The position numbers and the translations under genes were made by a program. 64,000 nucleotides of DNA from Collybiopsis luxurians FD-317 M1 (lineage: Eukaryota > Basidiomycota > Agaricomycetes > Agaricales > Omphalotaceae): assembly GCA_000827265.1 (NCBI GenBank), contig KN834823.1, forward strand, positions 132,063-196,062, given 5' to 3'. This document shows, one piece after another, positions 48,394 to 59,341 of this stretch (its first letter is position 1; each line of letters opens with the position of its first letter). Below the pieces are notes generated by a model. It ran no database searches, had not been told where the DNA came from, and was given only the letters and a program-made list of their open reading frames with translations.

Positions 48394-49196
48394 CAGTCAC
48401 TTGCAGAACATAAGGCGCGGCAGGTTTTTTTCGATGTGATCAATCTTCCGGCCCAATCTTCCGGCCTCAATCTTCCAACATGCCCTAAGCCTTCAGTTCC
48501 TCATCCCTTTCAGAGATTTTGATATAATGTACAGTACCCATCAATAATAGCTACCTGCTCATGTAGTTTTTATACCTCCTTTCAATGCATTTCGAATACT
48601 TGTCTGCAGCATTGGCTATGTACAAACATGTACAAGCATTGAGACGAAATGCGGTGAAACTGTCAAACTCGTCAATTATCCGATATTTGCCCACATACCT
48701 CCCTCGATAGTTTGGCCAATAGGGCCACTGCTATGTCTAGAAAACAAAAGCATGAGCCCCTCTAGATGTACACCTAGAGAATTATACACAATTACTGAAA
48801 GAATGTACAACATTAACACACCTTGGTCTTGTTGTCTAAGTGGCTGCTGCCTTTTGCCTGAGTTGTTGATTGTAATGACTGCGACTGTTCCCCATGAAAA
48901 ACAGAGGACTACAGAAAGGGCAGGCTCCTGCAGCAGGGTTTATTCACTGCCATCAAGTTAGCCCTGACCCATGTCAGTGCTCCCAGTTTGGACGAATATT
49001 GCAAACATTGAAATGGGGCATAAAAATTAGATGAGCAGGTAGCTATTGACAAGCACATTACATTATTTCAAAAACTAAGGAATATATGAAGAACTGAAGG
49101 CTTAAGGCGTGTTGGAAGATTGAGGCTGGAAGATTGGGCCGGAAGATTGATCGCATCGAAAAAAATCTGCCGCGCCTTATGTTCTGCAAGTGACTG
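48394..49196. mobile_element. 803 bp non-autonomous inverted-repeat DNA element
   Basis: Begins CAGTCACTTGCAGAACATAA, and its right end is the reverse complement. The inverted match extends with small differences for about 200 bp on each side, including repeated caatcttcc blocks and the gctacctgctcat motif near 48550 and 49031. It sits in the 3' flank of a lectin unit at a place where sibling copies have no such sequence. The left flank ends in TA and the right flank begins with CA, compatible with a TA target duplication with one change, as for Tc1/mariner-like elements. It has no transposase frame, so it is a MITE-like or folded element. Confidence 0.82.
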
Positions 49197-49364
49197 CATT
49201 ATGTACAGCAAAAATGACATCCCGAATTTATCCAGGCACAACAGCATTTAATGAACAAATTTCCCAAACGACAAAAACAAACAACTAAGTAGGTATTCGA
49301 AAACCGGGCAGGACGTTGAAGAGTTCACTTGTGGTTTGGATGTACCAATCACCGGAGGTGCCAT

Positions 49365-50130
49365 CTAATTAGTCAGAGAAGACACGCTCCATCCACTTCC
49401 TGTCTTCACTGCTTCGCTAACGGTGTTAGGTGTCCCCGCACTAACAAATCCAACTCGCAAAGTACCCGCAGTAGCCAAAGCATATAACATCTGGTTGCCA
49501 GGCTCGCCAACGAATCCTTTGCTCGTTATACACGTCTCACAGTTCGGGCCTCCTTGTATGCCCAAAACATCATCCCAATAATACTCGCTGAGTACATTAT
49601 CCGGGGAAAAGAAGAACGTATGAACCTGAATGCGAATACAAACAAAAAAAAAAAAAGAAAAGTCAGTCAGTGAAATTACGAGGTCAGGAACTTGGGGCTG
49701 CATTGAATTTCTACCCCCCGCTGAGTTTGGCCAAAAAAAAAACACAAACCTGAGCGTACGCCCCGGCACTAGTCGTAACGAGGGACACGGCGATTGGACT
49801 GTTGTGCCTGACCTCCGCGGAGGGGACTAGGACGAGCGATGCTTCGAAGCGTCCGACATTGAATGCATTCGAAATGGCGGTCTCGATAATCGACCCGTTG
49901 TTGGCGTCCTGGTAGTACATACGCGTGTCGCCATTGGCAAGCGTAACAGCACCCATGTTGGTACCGGAAATAGGGACGACGGCGTTCGCTGTCAGATTGC
50001 TCGCGAATGCTCCCTTCAGTGGCATAAGGGAAGCAACGCAGAGAGGCAGAATCTGGAGGATGCATGTCAGGGGGTGATAGGAAATAAGAGTATGCGAGAC
50101 ACAAACTGTAAAGAGCTTGGAGAAGAACAT
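49365..50130 (-). CDS. Small secreted lectin-like protein, copy 2
   Basis: Three exons: signal-peptide exon MFFSKLFTVC (ends with a GTCTCG donor), a central exon from ILPLCVASLMPLKGAFA, and a last exon from VHTFFFSPDNVLSEYY to the stop at 49365, in all 197 aa. After signal cleavage it shows three repeated beta-blade-like stretches: GDTRMYYQDANNGSIIE, FFSPDNVLSEYYWDD and MLYAL...VGFVSAGTPNTVSEA. The R-x-Y-Y-x-D...I-x-E pattern recalls the blades of fungal fucose-specific lectins, but the protein is only about half the usual six-blade length and the assignment is tentative. A Cys pair lies in NCETC. It is intact and has the shared TATA box at 50187-50193. It is a member of a five-copy array. 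Confidence 0.75.
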
Positions 50131-50969
50131 CTTTAGAGAAGTATATACTCTAGTGGGGTGCAGTAGGTGGATTTTGGATCCTCTCTTTTATAACCGTAAA
50201 GACGTCACACTCACACCATCTCGCGGTGAAGCTTTGTACCGATTGAGAGAGAGAGAGATGCGCAATCGACGATTCGAAACTCGAGCGCCTTCCGCCAAGC
50301 ACGGAAAATTAACGCGGAATCACATCTATCACATCTTGATACCCTTGAGCGTTAAAAACCAGATACTTAGTTGATTTAATTGCAGGAGACTTTTGACTCG
50401 ACATAAGGAATGGATCATAACACAGTTGAACATCTTTCTTATATTTTTAAATGGCGAAGAACACTTTACACAACCCTCTTGGGCGTTAACTGCAAGGAGG
50501 ATCAAAGAATTTGTCGAATTATACCTGTCGTCGAACAGTCAAGATCTATTTTTTTAAACACCTTTTGCCTGGCAGAAGGAATGAATCACAGCAATACCCA
50601 AATTCTTTTATTTTATTAACCAATCGTTGAGACCGTTCTCGACAGTCGTCCGATTCATTCAACTGAGATGACGACTGTCTCTGAAGTTTGAATAGCAAAC
50701 CGGACAGGTACCATTTTTGCATCTCAGACAGATAGCTCGCTGGGATGGGATTCAGAAGAGCGTAGCGGTGGAAGTACAGTCACTTAGCAGATTCACTCAG
50801 AATCAGCGCCGAGGTGCGAGGACGATCTTCGGAAGGTACATGCAAATAAACAAGCGATCAGGAAAAATCACAAAATATCTTACTTATTGGGAAGATTATC
50901 CGAAGATAGAAGTGAACTCGTTCTTTGGATCGAATTACCGGAAAGCATAACTTGCATATGCTCATATTT
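50131..50969. repeat. Repeated 5' flank of lectin copy 2
   Basis: Non-coding flank shared with the other array units, including the gcgccttccgcc motif at about 50284 and a block ending in gcatatgctcatattt that is also found near 46560-46590. No supported gene. Confidence 0.65.
50187..50193 (-). promoter_or_regulatory. TATA box, lectin copy 2
   Basis: Minus-strand TATAAAA about 57 bp upstream of the start codon, conserved across the array. Confidence 0.6.
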
Positions 50970-51207
50970 TGTAATGTGTATGGTTGATCTCTTACCACTT
51001 ATCCGGCCAGAGCTAGTCTATACAGGGTTTTATATTGAGCCCTAAGTATAGTATCGTACGTGTATCGTAGCTTGTAGCGCGAATATATCAAGTGCAGGTA
51101 ATAGCGAGTAGTGGTTAAGAAGTAAAAGATAAAATCCTCCCTTATCTAATCTACCGGCTAATTGTAGGTATGTACGAAAAAGGTAAGTACTACTCGTACT
51201 CGTTACA
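50970..51207. mobile_element. Solo-LTR-like insertion, 238 bp
   Basis: Begins TGTAATGTG and ends CTCGTTACA (TG...CA with a TGTAA/TTACA inverted end). It is flanked by perfect 5-bp direct repeats TATTT at 50965-50969 and 51208-51212. The sibling flank near 46590 runs straight from gctcatattt into gacac without this segment, so the insertion boundaries are defined by comparison. It has no coding capacity. Length, ends and 5-bp duplication fit a small solo LTR. Confidence 0.75.
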
Positions 51208-51449
51208 TATTTGACACGTCGCGTCGCCACTAGCCGCCTGGCTAAAGCAAAAATTAACGGTCCCCGAATTCAATTTGATCTCGTTATATACGACAAACAT
51301 GACATCCCGAATTTATCCAGGCACAACAGCATTCAATGAACAAATTTACCAAACGATAAAAACAAACGACTAAGTAGGTATTCGAAAACTGGGCCGGATG
51401 AAAGACAATTTCCTTGTGGTTTAGACGCAGCGACCATCAGAAGTGCTTT

Positions 51450-52443
51450 CTATTCAGTCAGAGAAGCCACGCTCCATCCACTTCCAGTATTAATCGCTTC
51501 ACTAACAGTGTTAGGTGTCCCGGCACTGACAAACCCAACTCGCAAAGCACTCGGAGTAGCTAAAGCGTACAACATCTGGCTCCCAGGCTCACCAAGGAAG
51601 CCCTTACTCGTAAGACACGTCTCACACTCTGGACCTCCTTGAATACCCAAAACATCGTCCCAGTAATACTCGCCGAGGACATTGTCTGGGGAAAAGAAGA
51701 ATATATGAACCTGAATGCATATGGAAAGGAAGGCAAATCAGTCAAGTTCCGAGATTAGGATGATATTTCCACCTCCTGATGAGTTTTGCAAAAAAAAAAA
51801 AAAAATGCAAACCTGAATGTACGCCCCCGCACTACTCGTAACAAGGGACACTGCAATTGGACTGTTGTGCCTAACCTCCGCGGAGGGGACCCAAACGGAC
51901 GACCCATAGAGTTTTCCGACGTTGAATGCATTCGAAATGGCGGTCTCGATGATCGACCCGCTATTGGTGTCCTGGTAGTAAAGACGCGTGTCGCCGTTGG
52001 CAAGCGTAACAGCACCCATGGTGGTACCAGAAATAGGGACCACAGCGTTCGCTGTCAGATTACTAGCGAATGCTCCCTTCAGTGGCATAAGGGAAGCAGC
52101 GCAGAGAGGCAGAATCTGAAGGATGCATATCAGGAGTTGATAGGCAATAAGAATATGCGAGACACATATTGTAGCAATGTGGCGCAGTGGTTTGATAAGA
52201 GTTGTGAGACTCGAATATTGGATACAAATGATTATTCTGTTCTATGGTACTGGCCTCAGGGTAGGCCTTATATACTACATAACATAGTATCTAGAAAGTT
52301 CTACATACTTCTACTATTAATATCTGAGTAATACTGTCCGCAGTAGGTGAGTAAAACTCGGAACTACATGTGCCGGATTGCATTAGTAATGTTAATCCAA
52401 GAAATACAACAACACAGACTGTGAAAAGTTTGGAGAAGAACAT
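51450..52443 (-). CDS. Small secreted lectin-like protein, copy 3, with a 245 bp insertion in intron 1
   Basis: Exon 1 MFFSKLFTVC, a long first intron, exon 2 from ILPLCAASLMPLKGAFA, and exon 3 from VHIFFFSPDNVLGEYYWDD to the stop at 51450. It keeps the conserved blade-like motifs GDTRLYYQDTNSGSIIE and VGFVSAGTPNTVSEAI. The insertion (52167-52411) lies between the donor near 52414 and the acceptor near 52116, leaving both in place, so a normal mRNA is still possible. Family assignment is as for copy 2: related in pattern to fungal fucose-lectin blades but short. It has the conserved TATA box at 52494-52500. Confidence 0.7.
52167..52411. mobile_element. 245 bp insertion in intron 1 of lectin copy 3
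   Basis: Absent from the same intron in copies 2 and 4. It is flanked by 5-bp direct repeats ACACA (52162-52166 and 52412-52416). The ends TATTGTAG...CTACAACA-like (actual right end AATACAACA) are nearly inverted and become TG...CA with one change, as in LTRs. Near its left end the sequence TGGCGCAGTGG is a perfect RNA polymerase III A-box, and a weaker B-box-like gactcgaatatt follows about 25 bp later, so a tRNA-derived SINE is the alternative. I favour a solo LTR because of the 5-bp duplication. Confidence 0.7.
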
Positions 52444-52493
52444 CTTAGGAGTAGTACTAGTTGGGGTGCAGTACATGGCTTTTAGGAGGACTC

Positions 52494-52500
52494 TTTTATA
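52494..52500 (-). promoter_or_regulatory. TATA box, lectin copy 3
   Basis: Minus-strand TATAAAA about 51 bp upstream of the start at 52443, conserved across the array. Confidence 0.6.
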
Positions 52501-54013
52501 AGTGTCCAGACCTCACACACACACATACACGCACACTCACACCATCTTGAACTACAGATTCGCGTCAATGGAGAGAGAAAAATGCACAACCAAAACTCAA
52601 GCGCCTTCCGCCATGTACGGAAAATTAATGCAGTATCACATCTCTCCATCTCTCTCTTGATCTTCTTGAGCGTCAAAGAGCTGTAAACATCGGACACTTA
52701 TTAAATTGCAGAAGAAATCCACCCTGACAGAAGGAATGGGTCGTAATACAGTTGAACCTCTTCTTTCTAACCTTGAGTGGCAAAGGACACTTGGACACTC
52801 TTACAGATCTTCCTTTGGGCGTTATCAGCAAGTAGGATCAAAAAATTCATCTATCTTCACACAATTAAGATCTATTTTTTGAACACCTTTTGTCTGGCAG
52901 AAGGAATGGTTAACAAAGATACGCAAGTCTTTTTTCTTTCCATTAGGCAACCGCCAAGACCCCTCTCAACAGTTGTCCAACTCATCAACTCACATGACAA
53001 CTGTTTCAAAGCTTCAGCAGCAAATCGAGCAGGGAACATTGTTGTATCTCCGAAGCCAACTGGCTCGCTGGGATGAGGTGGAATGCAACAGAAGCGCGTA
53101 TGTGAAGCTGTGGAAACGCCGAACTTGGACTTTCGGGAACGTCGAGTGAACAAATGTTGGAAAGGTATATGAAATCAAACAAACGATCATGAATGTACAA
53201 GGAGGTGCTTTTGTCATCGATACATTGATAAAATTCGATAAGGTGGCCCGATTCCTAGGGCCTTGAGATTCATGCATACCTACACAGCATCATCAGAGCT
53301 ATGGGGCACAGAGATGCCCAAAGGAATGCGACTGCGACTAGGGCGTAACAAACAACGATGTTCACACGACAAAAACGGTACTTAGGACCCAAGCCTACCT
53401 ATATATGTTCCAAGTTTTCATGACTAACCAAAAAGAAAAAAGACAGACATGAACGTCTACTTCTGTACCTATCGGAGTTGATGAATAGGAAAAAAATGCA
53501 TCTTTTGTATGAACATCTTTTTGCCTGGCAGAAGGGATGGATCATAACAATACCCAAGCATTTTCCGTTCCAAAAGAAGTAGCCCATATGTTGTCCATAT
53601 TTGAGGCCTCTCTCAAGTTTCAATAAATGCCCAAGTCATCCCACCCAAATGACAACTGATTCTGACGGTTCGTTGATTCGAGGATTATTCCGAACAGATA
53701 GCTCATTGAGAAGGAACCTAGATGAAGATGTTGAAAAGGTGTGGAAGTATTCGGGTTTAGTAACAGAAAATCTAGAAGGGAACCGGAGCTTTGAATGTGT
53801 GGAGCAAACAAAATAGAAAATTTGAGAACTGACAATCATAAGTTAAATGTAAGTTTAATTCATCTCTTGAAGCTTACAAGAGTAAAGAAATAAAAATCGC
53901 GAAATATCTTACTTAATTGGAAGATTTTTCGAAGATGGAAGCGCTCGGTGAACTCATCTTTGGATCAAATAACCCATGACTTGCACATGATCGTAGATAA
54001 CGCGTCGCGTTGC
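52501..54013. repeat. Repeated flanks of the lectin array (second part)
   Basis: Duplicated non-coding flank. Blocks near 52598, 52740-53390 and 53505-53985 have close relatives at 45.6-48.3 kb. No supported gene. The copia element interrupts it at 54014, inside the cgtcgcgtcgc motif that is continuous in sibling units near 51213. Confidence 0.65.
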
Positions 54014-54319
54014 TGTTAAATAAATCTCAAGACGCTGTATGAATGATTAGATACTTTTGCTACAGGTAAATCAGTACTAGTGAGACAGTAACGCTGCATG
54101 GTACTCACCCTCAACTTGACGAAACAAGAGTGAGAGTGAGAACGTACGTACACACGTCTTTATACTACAGAATCCATAACACATATAAATAAATGAAAGC
54201 CAAAAGCCAAAAGAAATGCAAATAACCAAAAATGGAATTGTGCTGTGATGTCGAGAAGTCGACGAATGTAAACATAATGAAAATCCGTACCGGAGTCCCA
54301 ATAACCTGTTTCTTCAACA
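54014..54319 (-). repeat. 3' LTR of the copia element
   Basis: 306 bp, beginning TGTTAAATAAATC and ending TTCTTCAACA on the plus strand. It pairs with the repeat at 58793-59097. The coding strand is minus, so this is the downstream LTR. Its edge is preceded on the coding strand by the polypurine tract AGGGGGAG. The polyprotein stop lies just inside it. Confidence 0.92.
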
Positions 54320-57300
54320 CTCCCCCTGATGATGGTACCACCAATCCAAACCCAATGCCTTCACAAAATGCAAATGTTTGTCCTTAGGCAGAGCCTTCGT
54401 CATCATGTCGGCGAGATTGTCCTCCGATGCAATGGGGAAAATCTCCACCTTTCTCTCCTCAATCTCATCTCAAATAAAATGATAACGCACATCAATAGCC
54501 TTGGAAATTGCATGCTCCTTCATCATTTCTGACAAGCTGATCGCTCCCAGATTATCACACATCAAGTTTGTTGGATCTTTGTCTCCCAACATCACCTCCT
54601 CAAACCAGCTCCTCATCCAGACAGCCTGCTGCACCCCCTGTGCTAACGACACATACTCAGACTCTGTGGATGAAAGGGCAACGATGGACTGGGATTTTGA
54701 CAACCATGAGACTGGAGACCCATTGATAGTGAACACATAACCAGAGATTGAACGACGATTAGTGCAGTTATTTGCCCAATCTGCGTCAACGTAGCCGATA
54801 GGTTTGATGGTCTCTTGGGTGGAATGACGATAAAGGATTCCATAGTGAATGGTAGTTTTGATGTATCGGCACAGCTTGATGAGAATTTCCCAATGCTCAT
54901 GAGTAGGCATATTCTGAACTGAAGATAAGCTAGAGCATGCAAAAATGATATCTGGACAGGTTGATGACACTCCCCACCAACAACACCCCAGGATTCAACA
55001 AAAAGGCTTGTCTTTCATGAAATCTTCATCAACCTGTGACTGTTTCTGAACTGGCATGATGCTGTATTTTGGAGGTAGCGGGGTTGAAATTGGCTGTAGC
55101 TCGTCCCAAATCCCAAAGTGTTTGAAAGCATTTGTGAAAAATGGGGCCTGCGAAATGCCAATGCTTCTGTCATCCAGGTAATCCATAGTCAACCCTACTA
55201 GGAACCCTTTATCTTTCACATCCTTCCAGTCCCATTTGCTGAAATCCATCATTGTTTTCTCTGCCTCAATATCTGAGTTTGCTGTAGACCACATATCATC
55301 AGTATGTACTGAGTGGATAGAATGGCTCCCAGTTTTCGAGTCATAGCATACACAGATGCATGGATCAGCTCTTGAGGAATGAAAACCTATCCACTCTGAC
55401 TCCTTTTTGAGCTCTTTGAACCAGATATGACCGGCCTGTGACAAACCATACAACAGTTTCTTCAACAAGCATACTAACTCTTCCTCCCCCTGCTTGACAA
55501 AACCGGTTGGCTGCCTCATGTACACTTTCAGATGATCTGGGAGATTTCCATTCAGGTACGCTGATGAGAAGTCCCATTGATGGCTCTTCCACTCAAAGAA
55601 TGCACCAGTCGCTATAAGCAGGCAAACTGACTCCATCCTGGCTACCATGGACCAACATTTGTTGTAGTAAAGACTGGCCCTTTGCATATCCCCTCGAGCA
55701 ATGTAGCGAGCCTTCGTTTTCAAAATCTCTCCATTCCCTCCAACTTTCACATCATATACCCACATACCATTCAACACACGTACTCCCTCTGGACGCAGAA
55801 CCAATGACCAGCAACCTCTTTCTGTCAGCTGCCAAATCTCCTCCTTCATCGCAGGGAACCACAGCTCAGAGTTTTCCATAGCCTCCTTGAATCTCATCAG
55901 AATCTTGATGTCACTAGCTCCTTTTATTGCACTCGCCAAGATGACCACATTGGCCCAGTCATCGCCCTCCAATTGCACCAGATCCTCATCATGTTGGTAA
56001 TCCCGTGACCATTGTAGCACCTGTGAAGGTATGGACCTTCTTGCAGATCATCGAAGGATTACTCCCTCCTCATCTTTATGGTCAGCGTCAGCTGGGTGCA
56101 TACCAGGATTGACATCTTCAACCTCATCACCACCTGCAGGAGGGACTATATGTGAAGTAGGAGTGGAAGGACCAGGTTCATCAACATCTTGCGCCACGCT
56201 AGGAACATCGAATGTGCCCCCCTCAGTCACGGTACAATTTGGGACCCCTTCATCAAACACCACATCCCTGACTGCAAATACAGCCCTTCGCTTTGGATCC
56301 CAGACATAATATCCACATCTGTCCAAGTATCCTACCAGCCAACCTTCCCAAGCCTGCGGTCCTAGCTTCCCTTCTTTCTGATCAAGATCTTTCACGAATA
56401 TGTGACAGCCCCAGCGACAAAGGTGCGACACATTTACCCTATGGTCTCCCTCTCTCCATTTCTGCCATGGAATAATCCCAGGAACTCTTGCCGTCAGAAG
56501 CATCCCCTTTATATAGCAAAATGCTGAAGCTGCCTCTGCCCAGAATTCACGGCCCAGAGTTGAATCTTCAAGCATTGTGCGGACTCCCTCGATGACAGTG
56601 CAATTCACTCTTTCTACTTGACCATTCACAGCAGATGAATCTTTTGGGATCTTCTCCACTAAGACTCCAATGGATGCAGTGTACTCATCGAACAAGCGAT
56701 TGTCAAATTCCCGACCCATGTCAATACAAAAACACTTGATTTTTCTACCAGTTTGTTTCTCAGCCATCACCACAAATGTTTTGACCAAACCCAGGATTGT
56801 TGCGGCCTCCTTTGAAGATGGAAAGTACAGAAATGGTAAGCCTGTTGCATTGTCAACAGCTAGTAGCATATACCAGGCTCCCCCTAGACTGCGTGTACGT
56901 ACCTTGCCCCAGAGGTCCAGACTGACACGGTCCAAAGGGTTGTCAGCCGGAGTGACTATTGTGTCAAACGGACGACGTGTTGACTTTGCAATCAAGCACG
57001 CCTCACATTTTCCACAGACATTACGTTCTGTAATCTCCAATCTGTCGACCAACTCCTTTCACTTGACCAAAGTTATCATATTGGTGTTAATGTGAGCAAA
57101 ACGCGTGTGCCACATTGCAAGAGAGCATGGTTTGTTGAGGGAAGGTGCATAAGAAGTTGTGGTTGTCTCTGTTGCCAAAATGATAGCTTTTGAATTTGGG
57201 TCAGTGGAGACTAGCAAGACCTCATATAGCTGATGACCATTTCTCACAGAAGCTAATGTACCGTCCACGACGATGGCATCCATTTTCGGGTCCTTCACTT

Positions 57301-58705
57301 CCAGCCTTCCTCTCCCCCATGACCCACTAAAACCCTTAGCATTGAATGCAGGTAGGGAGAGCAGGTTCATCCCGAAGGACAGTGTATGCAATGCTGCAGT
57401 CCTTATTCAATTTACCTGTCCCCCTGATGTCTTTACCAACATTTCAACAACTCCATATCCTTCAATCGGGAACTCGCCATTGGACCCCTCTGCTGCCATT
57501 CATCCTTGCGACTTGCAAGAGGTATATGTGATAAACATGTTCTTCTCCCGCACACAACACTCAGATGCTGCGCTATCCAGATACATCGGATATTTGTTAT
57601 TCTCTCTCGTAGTTGTTACAGAAACACAGGGCAAGTACGATAAACCAGTCTCCGAATCTCCCACTTGGTTCTTCTTCAAAATGGAAGCAACCTCCCCTCG
57701 ATGTCTATCAGACATAGGGTCAGCGAAGACAGACATAGAGTTGTGGTTTATTGTACCTCCAAGGTCACTGCCAAGATCAAAAGTAGTCGAGAGGATAGTG
57801 GGAGGAGGCGTGTTTTGATCACCAGAGGTGCTAGCGATCGTAGCGTTGGCCGAATTGGACATATGTTTGGGAGTCTTGTACCACGCAGGACCTTTACCCT
57901 CCAAGCCTCCACCAGGAGCCCAACATTTTGCCAAGGTGTGGCCATGTTGACTGCACACAGTGCATTTGACAACAGATTGATTCACCACGGTTGAGGTCGT
58001 GAGTGCAGTCGCAGAAGAGGATTTATTGATGCCCTTGATGAGGTCTTCACGAAGCTGGTAGTCCAAAAGATGAGTTATGAACGTGGCCCAGTCATGGTGC
58101 AAGTAGTTTTGGAGTATTCAGAGGTACGATTCTGGCAAGGAGGTAAGGAAATTGGATAAGAGTTCTGGGTCTTGTACCGAACAGCCAACCTCATTAGCTT
58201 CAGAATGAAGCCTTTCGACTAACTTGAACTGGTCGTCGAACCGATCACCGGGATTGAACTTCGTGTTTTGGAGCTTTTCCTGAGCCAGAGTCTGAGCAGC
58301 AACCGAGTTTGCACCATACTTGAGATTGACAGCATCTAGCATGGCTTTTGCGTTCATCTTCACATTGATACCCAAGCCTCAGGGGTCTTTGATGTTCTGG
58401 AAAATGATCCCAGCGAGTCTGCCATCTCAGAGGTCCCATTCGGACTCGGAAGGAGTTAGAGAGTTGATAGGAGATGGGGTGCCCATAATGGGCTGACCAG
58501 CTATAGGTCCGCCAGCCAATACTGCAGGTGCTGTGTTTGCCGAAGGCCGAGGAATTCTGCCGTCAAGGTACCCCAGTAGACCATACGCTCGAGCGAGGTT
58601 TTCAACTGCATCCTTGAAAGGTATGTATGTGCCGCTTCCGTCCAATTGACGGTTGTCGGGGAAGTATTGCGTAGCAGGAAGATTAGACGAGGAATTCGAG
58701 GACAT
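54314..58705 (-). pseudogene. Copia gag-pol polyprotein frame with nine in-frame TGA stops
   Basis: One uninterrupted frame register of 1464 codons, from MSSNSSSNLPATQYF at 58705 to the stop at 54314-54316. It is broken only by TGA codons whose plus-strand positions are 58427, 58379, 58118, 57500, 57407, 57059, 56048, 54995 and 54470 (first base of each triplet). Domains seen: gag with a CX2CX4HX4C zinc knuckle (CTVCSQHGHTLAKC, near 57970), a protease site LDSAAS near 57570, an integrase HHCC zinc finger and D,D,E core near 57110-56580, reverse transcriptase with DFSSAYLNG and VHTDDM near 55570-55300, and RNase H ALSSTESEY near 54660. The element cannot make the full polyprotein as read and is probably dead. 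The reading frame has no indel. Confidence 0.9.
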
Positions 58706-58792
58706 TTCATATAATTATTCAGGAGACGATGATGGTAATTAATCGAATTCTAGTACTGCCGTTTGAGCGTTACGCGGGTCTGACTGCGAATC

Positions 58793-59097
58793 TGTTAAAT
58801 AAATCTCAAGACGCTGTACGAACAATTAGATACTTTTGCTACAGGTAAATCAGTACTAGTGAGACGGTAACGCTGCAGGTACTCACCCTCAACTTGACGA
58901 AACAAGAGTGAGGGTGAGAACGTACGTACACACGTCTTTATACTACAGAATCCATAACACGTATAAATAAACGAAAGCTGAAAGCCAAAAGAAATGCAAA
59001 TAACCAAAAATGGAATTGTGCCGTGATGTCGAGAAGTCGATGAACGTAAACATAATGAAAATCCGTACCGGAGTCCCAATAACCTGTTTCTTCAACA
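58793..59097 (-). repeat. 5' LTR of the copia element
   Basis: 305 bp partner of the LTR at 54014-54319. The internal region begins, on the coding strand, with GATTCGCAGTCAGACC; I could not match this to a familiar tRNA primer-binding site. Confidence 0.9.
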
Positions 59098-59341
59098 GTC
59101 GCGACTAGCCGCCTGGCTGAGAAGCTTTAATTAAAGCAAAAATTAACGGTCCATGAATTCAATTTAATCTCGTTATGAACAGCCAAAATGAAATCCCGAA
59201 TTCATCCGGGCACAACAGCATTTAATGAACCAATTTACCAAACGACAAAAACAGACAACTAAGTAAGCAAGTATTGAAAAGTGGGCTGGACGTTAGACAA
59301 TTCCCTTATAGCTTGAATGCAGTGACTACAAGAGGTGCCTT
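59098..59341. repeat. Array flank downstream of lectin copy 4
   Basis: Continuation of the lectin-unit flank interrupted by the copia element, with the taattaaagcaaaaattaac motif at about 59129. Confidence 0.65.

Larger units (their letters stand above)
54014..59097 (-). mobile_element. Full-length Ty1/copia retrotransposon
   Basis: 5.1 kb element with 306 and 305 bp LTRs, a gag-pol frame in the order gag, protease, integrase, reverse transcriptase, RNase H (the copia order), and a polypurine tract next to the 3' LTR. Flanking 5-mers are GTTGC on the left and GTCGC on the right, a target duplication with one C/T change. It inserted into a flank of the lectin array. The LTR pair differs at roughly 14 positions, mostly transitions, so the insertion is not recent. 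Confidence 0.93.

Noticed and set aside
51786..52331. 181-codon plus-strand frame across lectin copy 3
   Set aside because: Antisense to the lectin exon; it runs into the inserted element, and sibling units do not keep it as a gene.
57273..57994. Plus-strand frames within the copia element
   Set aside because: Antisense to gag-pol. The minus-strand frame has the domains in copia order.
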